Part shown: positions 9,113 to 18,804 of the stretch, piece by piece
Layout: every line of letters begins with the position of its first letter
Numbering within the stretch: the first letter of the stretch is position 1
DNA from: Streptomyces sp. NBC_00376
GTDB lineage: Bacteria; Actinomycetota; Actinomycetes; Streptomycetales; Streptomycetaceae
NCBI RefSeq assembly: GCF_036077095.1
Contig: NZ_CP107960.1
Location: 5,208,001-5,272,000 of the forward strand
Length of the DNA stretch: 64,000 bases
Reading direction: 5' to 3'
Notes under the pieces: model-generated
The model's input: the letters and a program-made list of their open reading frames with translations, nothing else
Told to the model about the DNA's origin: nothing
Database searches by the model: none
Made by a program: the position numbers and the translations under genes

Positions 9113-9160
9113 CACCGTTCGACTCACCAGTCACACGTCAGCTACCCGGAAGGCAACCCC

Positions 9161-10099
9161 ATGGGCTCCGCGAACGGCAAACACCGTCGCCCCCGTCAGG
9201 CACCCGCCATCGTCGTCGCCGCGGGCGTGACCGGATCGGCGATCGCCATCCCGCTGCTCGGCGCGTCCGGTGCCCACGCGGCCGACGCCACGACCTGGGA
9301 CCGGGTGGCCGAGTGCGAGAGCGGCGGCGCGTGGAGCGCCGACTTCGGGAACGGTTACTACGGCGGCCTCCAGTTCTCGCAGGAGACCTGGAAGGCGTAC
9401 GGCGGTGAGGCGTACGCGGAGCGCGCCGACCTCGCCAGCCGGGCGCAGCAGATACAGGTGGCCGAGAAGGTGCTGGACGACCGGGGCCCGCGGGCCTGGC
9501 CCAGCTGCGCGGTCATCTCCGGCCTGGCCGTGGACGGGAAGCTGCCGGGGGTGGACCCGGGCTCGGTGCCCGCCGACGACCCGGCCGGGAGCGAGAAGCC
9601 GGTTGACGACGCGTCGGCGGACCCGTCGGGCGACGCCACGCCCTCCGGGAGCGCCTCGGACGGTACGGACGCCGTGGACGGCGCGGACGGCTCGGAGGGG
9701 TCCGGCAAGCCGTCGGGGAAGAGCTCGCCGTCCCCGAAGCCCTCGGCCTCGACCACCCCGTCCCCCGGAGCGCCCGCCTCGCCCGACGCGTCCAGCGGCA
9801 AGGGCGGCAAGCACCGCGGCGCGCCGGCCGCCGAGAAGGGGCGCGGCGCGGACGCCGACGGCCGCGAGTCGGGCCGTCACGCATCGCGCGGCGGCAAGGA
9901 CGCGCGCGACACGGCCGCCCCGGCCGCCGACGGCACGTACACCGTCCACGCCGGCGACAACCTCTGGTCGATTGCTGACGCACAGAAGGTTCCCGGCGGC
10001 TGGCCCGCGCTCTACGAGGCCAACAAGGCTGCCGTCGGCGCCGACCCGGACCTCATCCTCCCTGGCCAGAGCCTCGATCTCGATGTGAAACCCAACTGA
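9161..10099 (+). CDS. rpfC: Resuscitation-promoting factor with LysM domain (RpfC-like)
   Basis: Secreted muralytic enzyme that cleaves peptidoglycan, acting in germination and wall turnover. A signal peptide covers about residues 1-40 and ends AHA. The Rpf transglycosylase-like domain follows (41-115), with TTWDRVAECESGG containing the catalytic Glu53 after Cys52, then [11 protein letters not shown] long Ser/Pro/Asp/Lys linker (about 125-255) leads to a C-terminal LysM peptidoglycan-binding domain (YTVHAGDNLWSIADAQ, then PGQSL). An Rpf paralogue with the same architecture lies immediately downstream. From memory the tandem pair corresponds to rpfC and rpfA of S. coelicolor. The ATG start follows GGAAGG. 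Confidence 0.9.
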   Translation: MGSANGKHRRPRQAPAIVVAAGVTGSAIAIPLLGASGAHAADATTWDRVAECESGGAWSADFGNGYYGGLQFSQETWKAYGGEAYAERADLASRAQQIQVAEKVLDDRGPRAWPSCAVISGLAVDGKLPGVDPGSVPADDPAGSEKPVDDASADPSGDATPSGSASDGTDAVDGADGSEGSGKPSGKSSPSPKPSASTTPSPGAPASPDASSGKGGKHRGAPAAEKGRGADADGRESGRHASRGGKDARDTAAPAADGTYTVHAGDNLWSIADAQKVPGGWPALYEANKAAVGADPDLILPGQSLDLDVKPN

Positions 10100-10150
10100 G
10101 GTAAGTCTGATAATCGACTAAAAGCGCCCCAAAAACTGGGGTAGTTCAGG

Positions 10151-10187
10151 GACCTATGTCCACTTATGTGTAAGTGAGACATGGGTC
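10151..10187 (+). terminator. Hairpin terminator after rpfC
   Basis: GACCTATGTC at 10151 pairs with GACATGGGTC ending at 10187, and CACTTA pairs with TAAGTG around a TGTG loop, giving about 16 pairs with one G-U and one bulged A. It is followed by TCTTTG. It lies about 50 bases after the rpfC stop and upstream of the rpfA leader, so it separates the two transcripts. Confidence 0.7.
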
Positions 10188-10364
10188 TCTTTGCGTCAAC
10201 TGGCGTGTCGCGCCTGGGGGTCCCTTCCGCATCCGGTCCCACCTGCGGAAACGGCAGTTCTTCAGATGCGATTACGTGTTGATTGTCGGATATGTCCATC
10301 TTTGAATGTGAGGGTTGCGTATGTTTACGGTCGGAACCGCTCGCACCGCGGGCCCCGTCGACCG

Positions 10365-11342
<978 letters not shown>

Positions 11343-11369
11343 TCGCGGCTCGCTCCTCCCCGAGTGCCA

Positions 11370-11411
11370 CCCCGGCCCGGCGCGCATTCCCCCGTATGCG
11401 CCCGGCCGGGG
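11370..11411 (+). terminator. Terminator after rpfA
   Basis: CCCCGGCC at 11370-11377 pairs with GGCCGGGG at 11404-11411. The stem extends inward through GGCGC/GCGCC with small bulges. It is placed 28 bases after the rpfA stop and has no T-run, as is common in this genus. Confidence 0.6.
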
Positions 11412-11481
11412 TCCTGCCATTCGTGCTCGGGGGAGCGGCGGACCGTTCAACTGTTGTAGTTACTGACCGGTAAAAATCTGA

Positions 11482-12921
<1,440 letters not shown>

Positions 12922-12969
12922 GCACAGCAAGGGCTGACAAGCCCGGCGGGGGTCTTGTGCCCCGGCCTC

Positions 12970-13014
12970 CGTCCGTCCCCGCACTCGGTCCCGTACCGTG
13001 TGCGGGGACGGACG
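12970..13014 (+). terminator. Long perfect hairpin between eno and divIC
   Basis: CGTCCGTCCCCGCAC at 12970-12984 pairs perfectly with its complement at 13000-13014 around a 15-base loop. It lies 49 bases after the eno stop and 22 bases before the divIC ATG. It is probably the eno terminator. Being so close to divIC it could also act in its leader. Confidence 0.65.
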
Positions 13015-13036
13015 TGCGTAGTGGGGAGGCGGGGAC

Positions 13037-13516
13037 ATGGCCGTGAAGGACCGGGACCGGTTCTCCACCGCGACCCGGCTGCGGCTGCTCGGCGAGCAGA
13101 CCGCGGCCCGCGTCTACCGGTCCCAGAACCGCCGCCAGGCCCGCCGCTCACGGCTCACCGGCCGTGCGGCCTTCCTCGCGCTCGTCGTCTGCTCGCTGGT
13201 GGTCGCGCTCGCGTACCCGATGCGGCAGTACGTCTCGCAGCGGGACGAGATCGCCGACCAGGAGCGGCTGGCGCAGGAGGCCAAGGCCCGTACCGAGGAG
13301 CTGCGCGACGAGAAGGCGCGCCTCCAGGACGACGCGTACATCCGGCAGCTGGCCCGCACGCACCTGCACTACCTTCTTCCCGGGGAGACCGGTTACACCG
13401 TGATCGACCCCGACGCGGTCAAGGAGCGCGAGGGCAGGACGGACAAGTCCGGCCGGCCGTGGCACTCCAACCTCTGGGACGGCGTGGACAGCGCCGACCG
13501 CGACGACCGCGACTGA
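13037..13516 (+). CDS. divIC: Septum formation initiator DivIC/FtsB
   Basis: Divisome membrane protein that with FtsL and FtsQ activates septal wall synthesis; in Streptomyces it matters for sporulation septation. It has 159 residues: a basic cytoplasmic N terminus (about 1-42), one membrane helix (about 43-62), a heptad coiled coil (63-100, RDEIADQERLAQEAKARTEE), then the family block ARTHLHYLLPGETGYTVIDP. The ATG at 13037 follows GGGGAGGCGGGG. The position directly after eno is the classic actinobacterial arrangement. Confidence 0.93.
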   Translation: MAVKDRDRFSTATRLRLLGEQTAARVYRSQNRRQARRSRLTGRAAFLALVVCSLVVALAYPMRQYVSQRDEIADQERLAQEAKARTEELRDEKARLQDDAYIRQLARTHLHYLLPGETGYTVIDPDAVKEREGRTDKSGRPWHSNLWDGVDSADRDDRD

Positions 13517-13575
13517 CTTTCTCCATCCATCTGCAGAACCGCAGTTCGAGCAGCCCGATCAGAACCTAGGCAGGC

Positions 13576-14109
13576 ATGGAAACGCCCCCTCCCCAGACCG
13601 AGTCCACCGCGCCCACCGAGGCGGACATCGCCGCGTTCCAGCAGCAGCTGGGCCGTCCGCCGCGCGGTCTGCGCGCGATCGCGCACCGCTGCCCGTGCGG
13701 CAACCCGGACGTGGTCGAGACGCAGCCCCGGCTGGAGGACGGTACGCCGTTCCCGACGACGTACTACCTGACGTGCCCGCGTGCCGCCTCCGCGATCGGC
13801 ACGCTGGAGGCGAACGGGGTCATGAAGGAGATGACCGAGCGCCTCGGTACGGACCCCGAGCTGGCCGCCGCGTACCGGGCCGCGCACGAGGACTACATCG
13901 CACGGCGCGACGCGATCGAGGTGCTGGAGGGCTTTCCGAGCGCGGGGGGCATGCCGGACCGGGTGAAGTGCCTGCACGTCCTGGTGGGGCACTCACTGGC
14001 CGCGGGGCCGGGGGTGAATCCGCTGGGCGACGAGGCGATCGCGATGCTGACGGAGTGGTGGCGCAAGGGGCCGTGCGTTTCGCCGTGCGGCGCGCCGGAC
14101 GAGGACTGA
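13576..14109 (+). CDS. DUF501 family protein
   Basis: A conserved actinobacterial protein of 177 residues without known function. The DUF501 core begins DIAAFQQQLGRPPRGLRAIAHRC and contains a CPCG motif at about residues 38-41. The sequence TYYLTCPRAASAIGTLEANGVM is in the middle, and a second cysteine pair (CVSPC) lies close to the C terminus. The conserved cysteines could bind metal, which is inference. It sits 59 bases after divIC and 200 bases before ppx, in the widely conserved eno-divIC-DUF501-ppx order. Confidence 0.9.
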   Translation: METPPPQTESTAPTEADIAAFQQQLGRPPRGLRAIAHRCPCGNPDVVETQPRLEDGTPFPTTYYLTCPRAASAIGTLEANGVMKEMTERLGTDPELAAAYRAAHEDYIARRDAIEVLEGFPSAGGMPDRVKCLHVLVGHSLAAGPGVNPLGDEAIAMLTEWWRKGPCVSPCGAPDED

Positions 14110-14119
14110 CCGTTCGTTC

Positions 14120-14281
14120 CCCGGGGGCTCCGCCCCCGGACCCCTGCCCCTCAATCGCCGGAGGGGCTTGGTTCGGGGGCTCTGCCCCCCGAACCCCGCT
14201 CCTCAATCGCCGGAGGGGCTTGAATGGCTCCTCGTCCCCGGAGGGGCTTGAACTGCTCCCCGATCCCCGGAGGGGCTTGAA
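14120..14281. repeat. Intergenic CGCCGGAGGGGCTTGA repeat block with GGGGGCTCCGCCCCC hairpins
   Basis: Four direct copies of a unit with core CCGGAGGGGCTTG occur at about 14150-14170, 14201-14223, 14236-14252 and 14265-14281. The first two have the full CTCAATCGCCGGAGGGGCTTG form and the last two are shorter. Two hairpins are embedded: CCGGGGGC/GCCCCCGG at 14121-14139 and TTCGGGGGC/GCCCCCCGAA at 14172-14193. Such elements are abundant between Streptomyces genes. The hairpins may double as terminators for the DUF501 gene. Confidence 0.75.
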
Positions 14282-14316
14282 TCGGGGGCTTTGTCTGCTT
14301 GATTTGGGAGTGCTTC

Positions 14317-15258
14317 ATGACTCGCGTGGCTGCCATCGACTGCGGTACCAACTCCATCCGTCTGCTCGTCGCCGACGCCGACCCGTCCACCGGTGAGCTC
14401 GTCGAGCTCGACCGGCGGATGGAGATCGTCCGGCTCGGGCAGGGCGTCGACCGTACCGGGCGGCTCGCTCCCGAGGCGCTGGAGCGGACGTTCGCGGCCT
14501 GCCGGCAGTACGCGACGGTGATCAAGGAGCACGGGGCGCAGCGGCTCCGCTTCGTCGCCACCTCCGCCTCCCGCGACGCGGAGAACCGGGACGACTTCGT
14601 CCGGGGGGTGCTGGAGATCCTGGGCGTCGAGCCCGAGGTGATCAGCGGTGACCAGGAGGCGGAGTTCTCCTTCACCGGAGCCACCAAGGAGCTCGCGGGC
14701 CGCGACCACCTCGCCAAGCCGTATCTCGTCGTGGACATCGGCGGCGGCTCCACCGAGTTCGTCGTCGGCGACGACCACGTACGGGCCGCGCGCTCCGTGG
14801 ACATCGGCTGCGTACGGATGACCGAGCGGCACCTGGTGCGCGACGGTGTCGTCACCGACCCGCCGACCGACGCCCAGGTCGCCGCGATCCGGGCCGACAT
14901 CGACGCCGCCCTCGACCTCGCCGGGGAGAGCGTGCCGATCACCGGGGCCGCCACCCTCGTCGGCCTCGCCGGGACGGTCACCACGGTCGCCGCGATCGCC
15001 CTGGGGCTCGACGCGTACGACTCCGAGGCGATCCACCACTCCCGGATCTCCTTCGAGCAGGTCCAGGAGATCACCGGACGGCTCCTCGGCTCCACCCACG
15101 CCGAGCGGGCCGCGATCGGCGCGATGCACCCGGGACGGGTCGATGTGATCACGTCCGGTGCGCTGATCCTGCTCGCCGTGATGGAGCGGACCGGGGCCCG
15201 TGAGGTCGTCGTCAGCGAGCACGACATCCTCGACGGGATCGGCTGGTCGATCGCCTAG
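14317..15258 (+). CDS. Ppx/GppA family phosphatase
   Basis: Exopolyphosphatase or pppGpp phosphohydrolase family member, an ASKHA-fold cytoplasmic enzyme of 313 residues. The first phosphate motif DCGTNSIRLLV is at residues 8-18, the second VDIGGGSTEFVV at about 142-153, and a third glycine-rich part LVGLAGTVTTVAAI near 213. I prefer the ATG at 14317 to a TTG six codons earlier because the motif then lies at the usual distance and TTGGGAG precedes it. It is the short form without the C-terminal HD domain. It may degrade polyphosphate or help reset the stringent alarmone. Confidence 0.92.
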   Translation: MTRVAAIDCGTNSIRLLVADADPSTGELVELDRRMEIVRLGQGVDRTGRLAPEALERTFAACRQYATVIKEHGAQRLRFVATSASRDAENRDDFVRGVLEILGVEPEVISGDQEAEFSFTGATKELAGRDHLAKPYLVVDIGGGSTEFVVGDDHVRAARSVDIGCVRMTERHLVRDGVVTDPPTDAQVAAIRADIDAALDLAGESVPITGAATLVGLAGTVTTVAAIALGLDAYDSEAIHHSRISFEQVQEITGRLLGSTHAERAAIGAMHPGRVDVITSGALILLAVMERTGAREVVVSEHDILDGIGWSIA

Positions 15259-15394
15259 GGGACAGGCTCCGGAAGGGCCTGGAAGAGGCCGGCAGGGGCG
15301 CTCCGTGCGGGGCGCTCACGCGTACCTTGGCCTGCACCTTTGAGCTCTCGTGGGCCACCCGGGGGGTGGTTCACGGGACACGCCGCGACGAAGT

Positions 15395-15412
15395 TCGTGA
15401 ACTTCTTCACAA
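15395..15412. promoter_or_regulatory. Rex-type redox operator upstream of ndh
   Basis: TCGTGAACTTCTTCACAA matches the Streptomyces Rex operator TTGTGAA-N4-TTCACAA with a single mismatch in the left arm. Rex senses NADH/NAD+ and represses respiratory genes when NADH is low. The site lies 307 bases before the type II NADH dehydrogenase start. The rest of the 15259-15719 gap shows no convincing gene; a small GGCCTggaagAGGCC hairpin follows the ppx stop. The promoter itself was not placed. Confidence 0.72.
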
Positions 15413-15719
15413 GGAATTCGGCTCTGTGGAGGGCAGTTCTGCTCCGGATGGGCATCCAGGGCCGCCCGCAAGGCCGTTGCGAGGCCGTGCGCGAGTGTTC
15501 CGGACGTGTTGCCGACAGGTGAACCGGAGCGGTGGTTCGGTCCGTCCGGAGGGCCAAGGGCCAGCTCACAAGCGGTGAACAACGTTCGCCGTCACACCGT
15601 GGTTCCCCTGCGTCGCCATGACCTCGGTCACGTGGGCGGCGAAGTGTAGCAGAAGGTGGACACATGCTTGTGAAGGGGCTCACGAGCATGCCCTCCGAGG
15701 GGGGTGGATACTCGATGGC

Positions 15720-17105
15720 ATGAGCACCACGGAGCGTCCCAGGATCCTCGTAGTAGGCGGTGGGTACGTAGGCCTGTACGCAGCTCGGCGCATCCTCAAG
15801 AAGATGCGCTACGGAGAGGCGACCGTCACGGTCGTCGACCCCCGGTCGTACATGACCTACCAGCCCTTCCTCCCCGAAGCTGCTGCCGGCAGCATCTCGC
15901 CTCGGCATGTCGTCGTCCCGCTGCGACGCGTCCTGCCCAAGGCCGAGGTTCTCACCGGCCGAGTCACGACCATCGACCAGGACCGCAAGGTCGCCACGGT
16001 CGCGCCGCTCGTCGGCGAGGCCTACGAGCTGCCCTTCGACTACCTGGTCATCGCGATGGGCGCGGTCTCCCGCACCTTCCCGATCCCCGGCCTCGCCGAA
16101 CAGGGCATCGGCATGAAGGGCATCGAGGAGGCCATCGGCCTGCGCAACCACGTCCTCGAGCAGCTGGACAAGGCCGACTCGACGACCGACGAGGACGTCC
16201 GCCGCAGGGCGTTGACGTTCGTCTTCGTGGGCGGCGGCTTCGCCGGTGCGGAGACCATCGGCGAGGTCGAGGACATGGCCCGCGACGCGGCGAAGTACTA
16301 CACGAACGTGAAGCGCGAGGACATGCGCTTCATCCTCGTCGACGCCGCCGACAAGATCCTTCCCGAGGTCGGCCCGAAGCTGGGCACCTGGGGCCGGGAG
16401 CACCTGGAGTCCCGTGGTGTCGAGGTCTTCCTCTCGACCTCCATGGACTCCTGCGTCGACGGTCACGTCGTCCTGAAGAACGGCCTCGAGGTCGACTCCA
16501 ACACCATCGTGTGGACGGCCGGCGTGAAGCCGAACCCGGCGCTGGCCCGCTTCGGCCTGCCGCTCGGTCCGCGCGGTCACGTGGACACCTCCGAGAAGCT
16601 CCAGGTGCAGGGCACCGACTACATCTGGGCCGCGGGCGACAACGCCCAGGTCCCGGACATGATCGGCCGCCGGGCCGGCAACCCGAACGCCTGGTGCCCG
16701 CCCAACGCCCAGCACGCGCTGCGGCAGGCCAAGGTCCTCGGCGACAACGTCATCTCCGGCATGCGGGGCTTCCCGCAGAAGGAGTACAGCCACGCCAACA
16801 AGGGTGCCGTCGCCGGTCTGGGGCTGCACAAGGGCGTCGCGATGATCGTCATGGGCAAGATGAAGATCAAGCTCAAGGGACGCCTCGCCTGGTACATGCA
16901 CCGTGGCTACCACGGCATGGCGATGCCGACCTGGAACCGCAAGATCCGGATCTTCGCCGACTGGACCCTCGCGATGTTCCTCAAGCGCGAGGTCGTCTCG
17001 CTCGGCGCCATGGAGACGCCGCGCGAGGAGTTCTACGAGGCCGCCAAGCCGGCCCCGGCACCGGCCGCCGCCAAGGCCGAGGGCGAGAAGGCCAAGGCCT
17101 CCTAG
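15720..17105 (+). CDS. ndh: Type II NADH dehydrogenase (NDH-2)
   Basis: Single-subunit flavoprotein that passes electrons from NADH to menaquinone at the inner membrane face without pumping protons. Two dinucleotide folds are seen: FAD-binding ILVVGGGYVGLYAARRIL near residues 9-26 and NADH-binding VFVGGGFAGAETIGE near 165. The quinone-enzyme motif AAGDNAQVPD is near 303. The C-terminal part GYHGMAMPTWNRKIRIFADW is a typical membrane-associating end, with an Ala/Lys-rich tail. The ATG at 15720 gives MSTTERPRILVVGGG; the frame continues open upstream but without family similarity. A Rex-type operator 307 bases upstream predicts control by NADH/NAD+ ratio, which fits the enzyme's job. Confidence 0.94.
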   Translation: MSTTERPRILVVGGGYVGLYAARRILKKMRYGEATVTVVDPRSYMTYQPFLPEAAAGSISPRHVVVPLRRVLPKAEVLTGRVTTIDQDRKVATVAPLVGEAYELPFDYLVIAMGAVSRTFPIPGLAEQGIGMKGIEEAIGLRNHVLEQLDKADSTTDEDVRRRALTFVFVGGGFAGAETIGEVEDMARDAAKYYTNVKREDMRFILVDAADKILPEVGPKLGTWGREHLESRGVEVFLSTSMDSCVDGHVVLKNGLEVDSNTIVWTAGVKPNPALARFGLPLGPRGHVDTSEKLQVQGTDYIWAAGDNAQVPDMIGRRAGNPNAWCPPNAQHALRQAKVLGDNVISGMRGFPQKEYSHANKGAVAGLGLHKGVAMIVMGKMKIKLKGRLAWYMHRGYHGMAMPTWNRKIRIFADWTLAMFLKREVVSLGAMETPREEFYEAAKPAPAPAAAKAEGEKAKAS

Positions 17106-17148
17106 TCCGACCGCGGGCCCACTCGCCCGCGCAGTACACGCACAATGC

Positions 17149-17192
17149 CCGAAGGGGCCGTCCGCCATCCGTGGTGCGGGCGGCCCCTTCGG
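17149..17192 (+). terminator. Terminator after ndh
   Basis: A 17-pair stem (CCGAAGGGGCCGTCCGC at 17149-17165 with its complement at 17176-17192, one G-U) with a 10-base loop. It begins 43 bases after the ndh stop. No T-run follows. Confidence 0.85.
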
Positions 17193-17382
17193 CGTATCCG
17201 GCGCCGAATGCATGTGCCGTACAGCTGTTTTGCCCTTCCATTGCGCTGTAGCGGGATGGCGGGGGCTTCGCGGACTGTTGACGGGTACGTACCTCGTCGT
17301 GGCGCACGGGTGCCCGGCGTGGTTGCAGGCATGTTCGACCATGTTTGGGCACATTGGGAACACCATCACGGAGGTGTGCGCC

Positions 17383-18687
17383 ATGGCAGACGCCGCGTTG
17401 CGGCTGACCGCTCTTGCCGAGGAGTTGCTGGGAGAAAAGCTGCCGGTCCGTATCCGGGCCTGGGACGGCAGCGAATCCGGACCGCCCGGTGCTCCCGTAC
17501 TTGTGATCCGGAACCGCCGGGCGCTGCGCCGGCTGCTCTGGAAGCCGGGCGAACTGGGCCTGGCCCGCGCCTGGGTCGCGGGCGAACTCGACATCGAAGG
17601 CGATCTCTACGAGGCCCTGGACCTGATGGCCTCGCTGATCTGGGAGCGCGGGGCCGACGCCAAGGAGAGCGTCCACCCGGTCCGCGACCCCAGGGTGCGG
17701 GCCTTCGCCAAGGGGATGCTGCGACTGGCCGGCCCCCTGCCCCCGCCGCCCCCGCCGCCCGAGGAGGTGCGCCGCCGCCCCGGCACCCTCCACACCAAGC
17801 GCCGGGACAAGGAGGCCATCAGCCACCACTACGACGTGGGCAACGACTTCTACGAACTGGTCCTCGGCCCGTCCATGGTCTACTCCTGCGCCTACTGGGA
17901 GGACGACGGAAGCCTTGAGGACGCCCAGCGCGACAAGCTCGACCTGGTCTGCCGCAAGCTCGCGCTGAAGGAGGGCGACCGCCTCCTCGACGTCGGCTGC
18001 GGCTGGGGTTCCATGGCCATCCACGCCGCCCGCGAGTACGGCGCCCGGGTCACCGGAGTCACCCTCTCCGTGGAACAGGCCGCCTTCGCCAGGAAGCGCA
18101 TCGCGCAGGAGGGCCTGACCGACCGGATCGAGATCCGGGTCCAGGACTACCGGGACGTCAGGGACGGCCCCTACGACGCCATTTCGTCCATCGGCATGGC
18201 GGAACACGTCGGCTCGGCCCGGTTCCGTGAGTACGCCGACGACCTCTACGCACTCCTCAAGCCCGGCGGCCGGCTGCTCAACCACCAGATCGCCCGCCGC
18301 CCCGAGAAGGACGAGTCCGCGTACCACGTGGACGAGTTCATCGACGCCTACGTCTTCCCCGACGGCGAACTGGCCCCGGTGGGCCGGACCGTGGCCACCC
18401 TCGAAGAGGCCGGCTTCGAGGCCCGCGACGTCGAGTCGATCCGGGAGCACTACGCGCTGACCCTGCGCCGCTGGGTCGCCAACCTGGAGAAGCAGTGGGA
18501 CCGGGCGGTCCGGACGACCTCGGCCGGACGGGCCAGGGTCTGGCGGCTCTACATGGCCGCCTCCGCCCTCTCCTTCGAGCACAACAAGATCGGCGTCAAC
18601 CAGATCCTCGCGGTGCGTCCGGCGGAGGGCGGGGCCTCCCGCATGCCGCTGCGGGCCCGTGACTGGACGGCGTCCGCGACCGGCTGA
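17383..18687 (+). CDS. Cyclopropane-fatty-acyl-phospholipid synthase family methyltransferase
   Basis: SAM-dependent enzyme that modifies unsaturated acyl chains of membrane phospholipids, adding a cyclopropane or methyl group. The family N-terminal domain (residues 1-130) is followed by SHHYDVGNDFYELVLGP (about 146-162) and MVYSCAYW, then the SAM-binding LLDVGCGWGS near 201 and ISSIGMAEHVG near 268. The ATG at 17383 has CGGAGGTG seven bases upstream; the open frame continues into ndh but without similarity. A proline run (PPPPPPP, near 124) links the domains. The gene ends at a strong shared terminator facing an ABC transporter gene. Confidence 0.92.
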   Translation: MADAALRLTALAEELLGEKLPVRIRAWDGSESGPPGAPVLVIRNRRALRRLLWKPGELGLARAWVAGELDIEGDLYEALDLMASLIWERGADAKESVHPVRDPRVRAFAKGMLRLAGPLPPPPPPPEEVRRRPGTLHTKRRDKEAISHHYDVGNDFYELVLGPSMVYSCAYWEDDGSLEDAQRDKLDLVCRKLALKEGDRLLDVGCGWGSMAIHAAREYGARVTGVTLSVEQAAFARKRIAQEGLTDRIEIRVQDYRDVRDGPYDAISSIGMAEHVGSARFREYADDLYALLKPGGRLLNHQIARRPEKDESAYHVDEFIDAYVFPDGELAPVGRTVATLEEAGFEARDVESIREHYALTLRRWVANLEKQWDRAVRTTSAGRARVWRLYMAASALSFEHNKIGVNQILAVRPAEGGASRMPLRARDWTASATG

Positions 18688-18722
18688 CACACCGGAAGCG
18701 GACCGAGGGCCGGAAGAACGGG

Positions 18723-18770
18723 CCGAGGGCCGGTGCGCGCAGCCCCTTCGCTGCGTGCACCGGCCCTCGG
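18723..18770. terminator. Bidirectional terminator between convergent genes
   Basis: A 20-pair stem with one G-U (arms 18723-18742 and 18751-18770, starting CCGAGGGCCGGTGC) and a CCCCTTCG loop. It lies between the cyclopropane synthase gene and the oppositely oriented ABC permease gene and can serve both. Confidence 0.85.
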
Positions 18771-18804
18771 GCGGCTTCGGCGGGATCCCGTCCCGCCGGG
18801 TCCG

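Noticed and set aside
15327..15578. Short open frame in the gap before ndh
   Set aside because: It covers the Rex-type operator and has no ribosome site; composition is that of random GC-rich sequence.
17278..17310. TTGACG before the cyclopropane synthase gene as a -35 box
   Set aside because: No acceptable -10 box follows at 16-19 bases.
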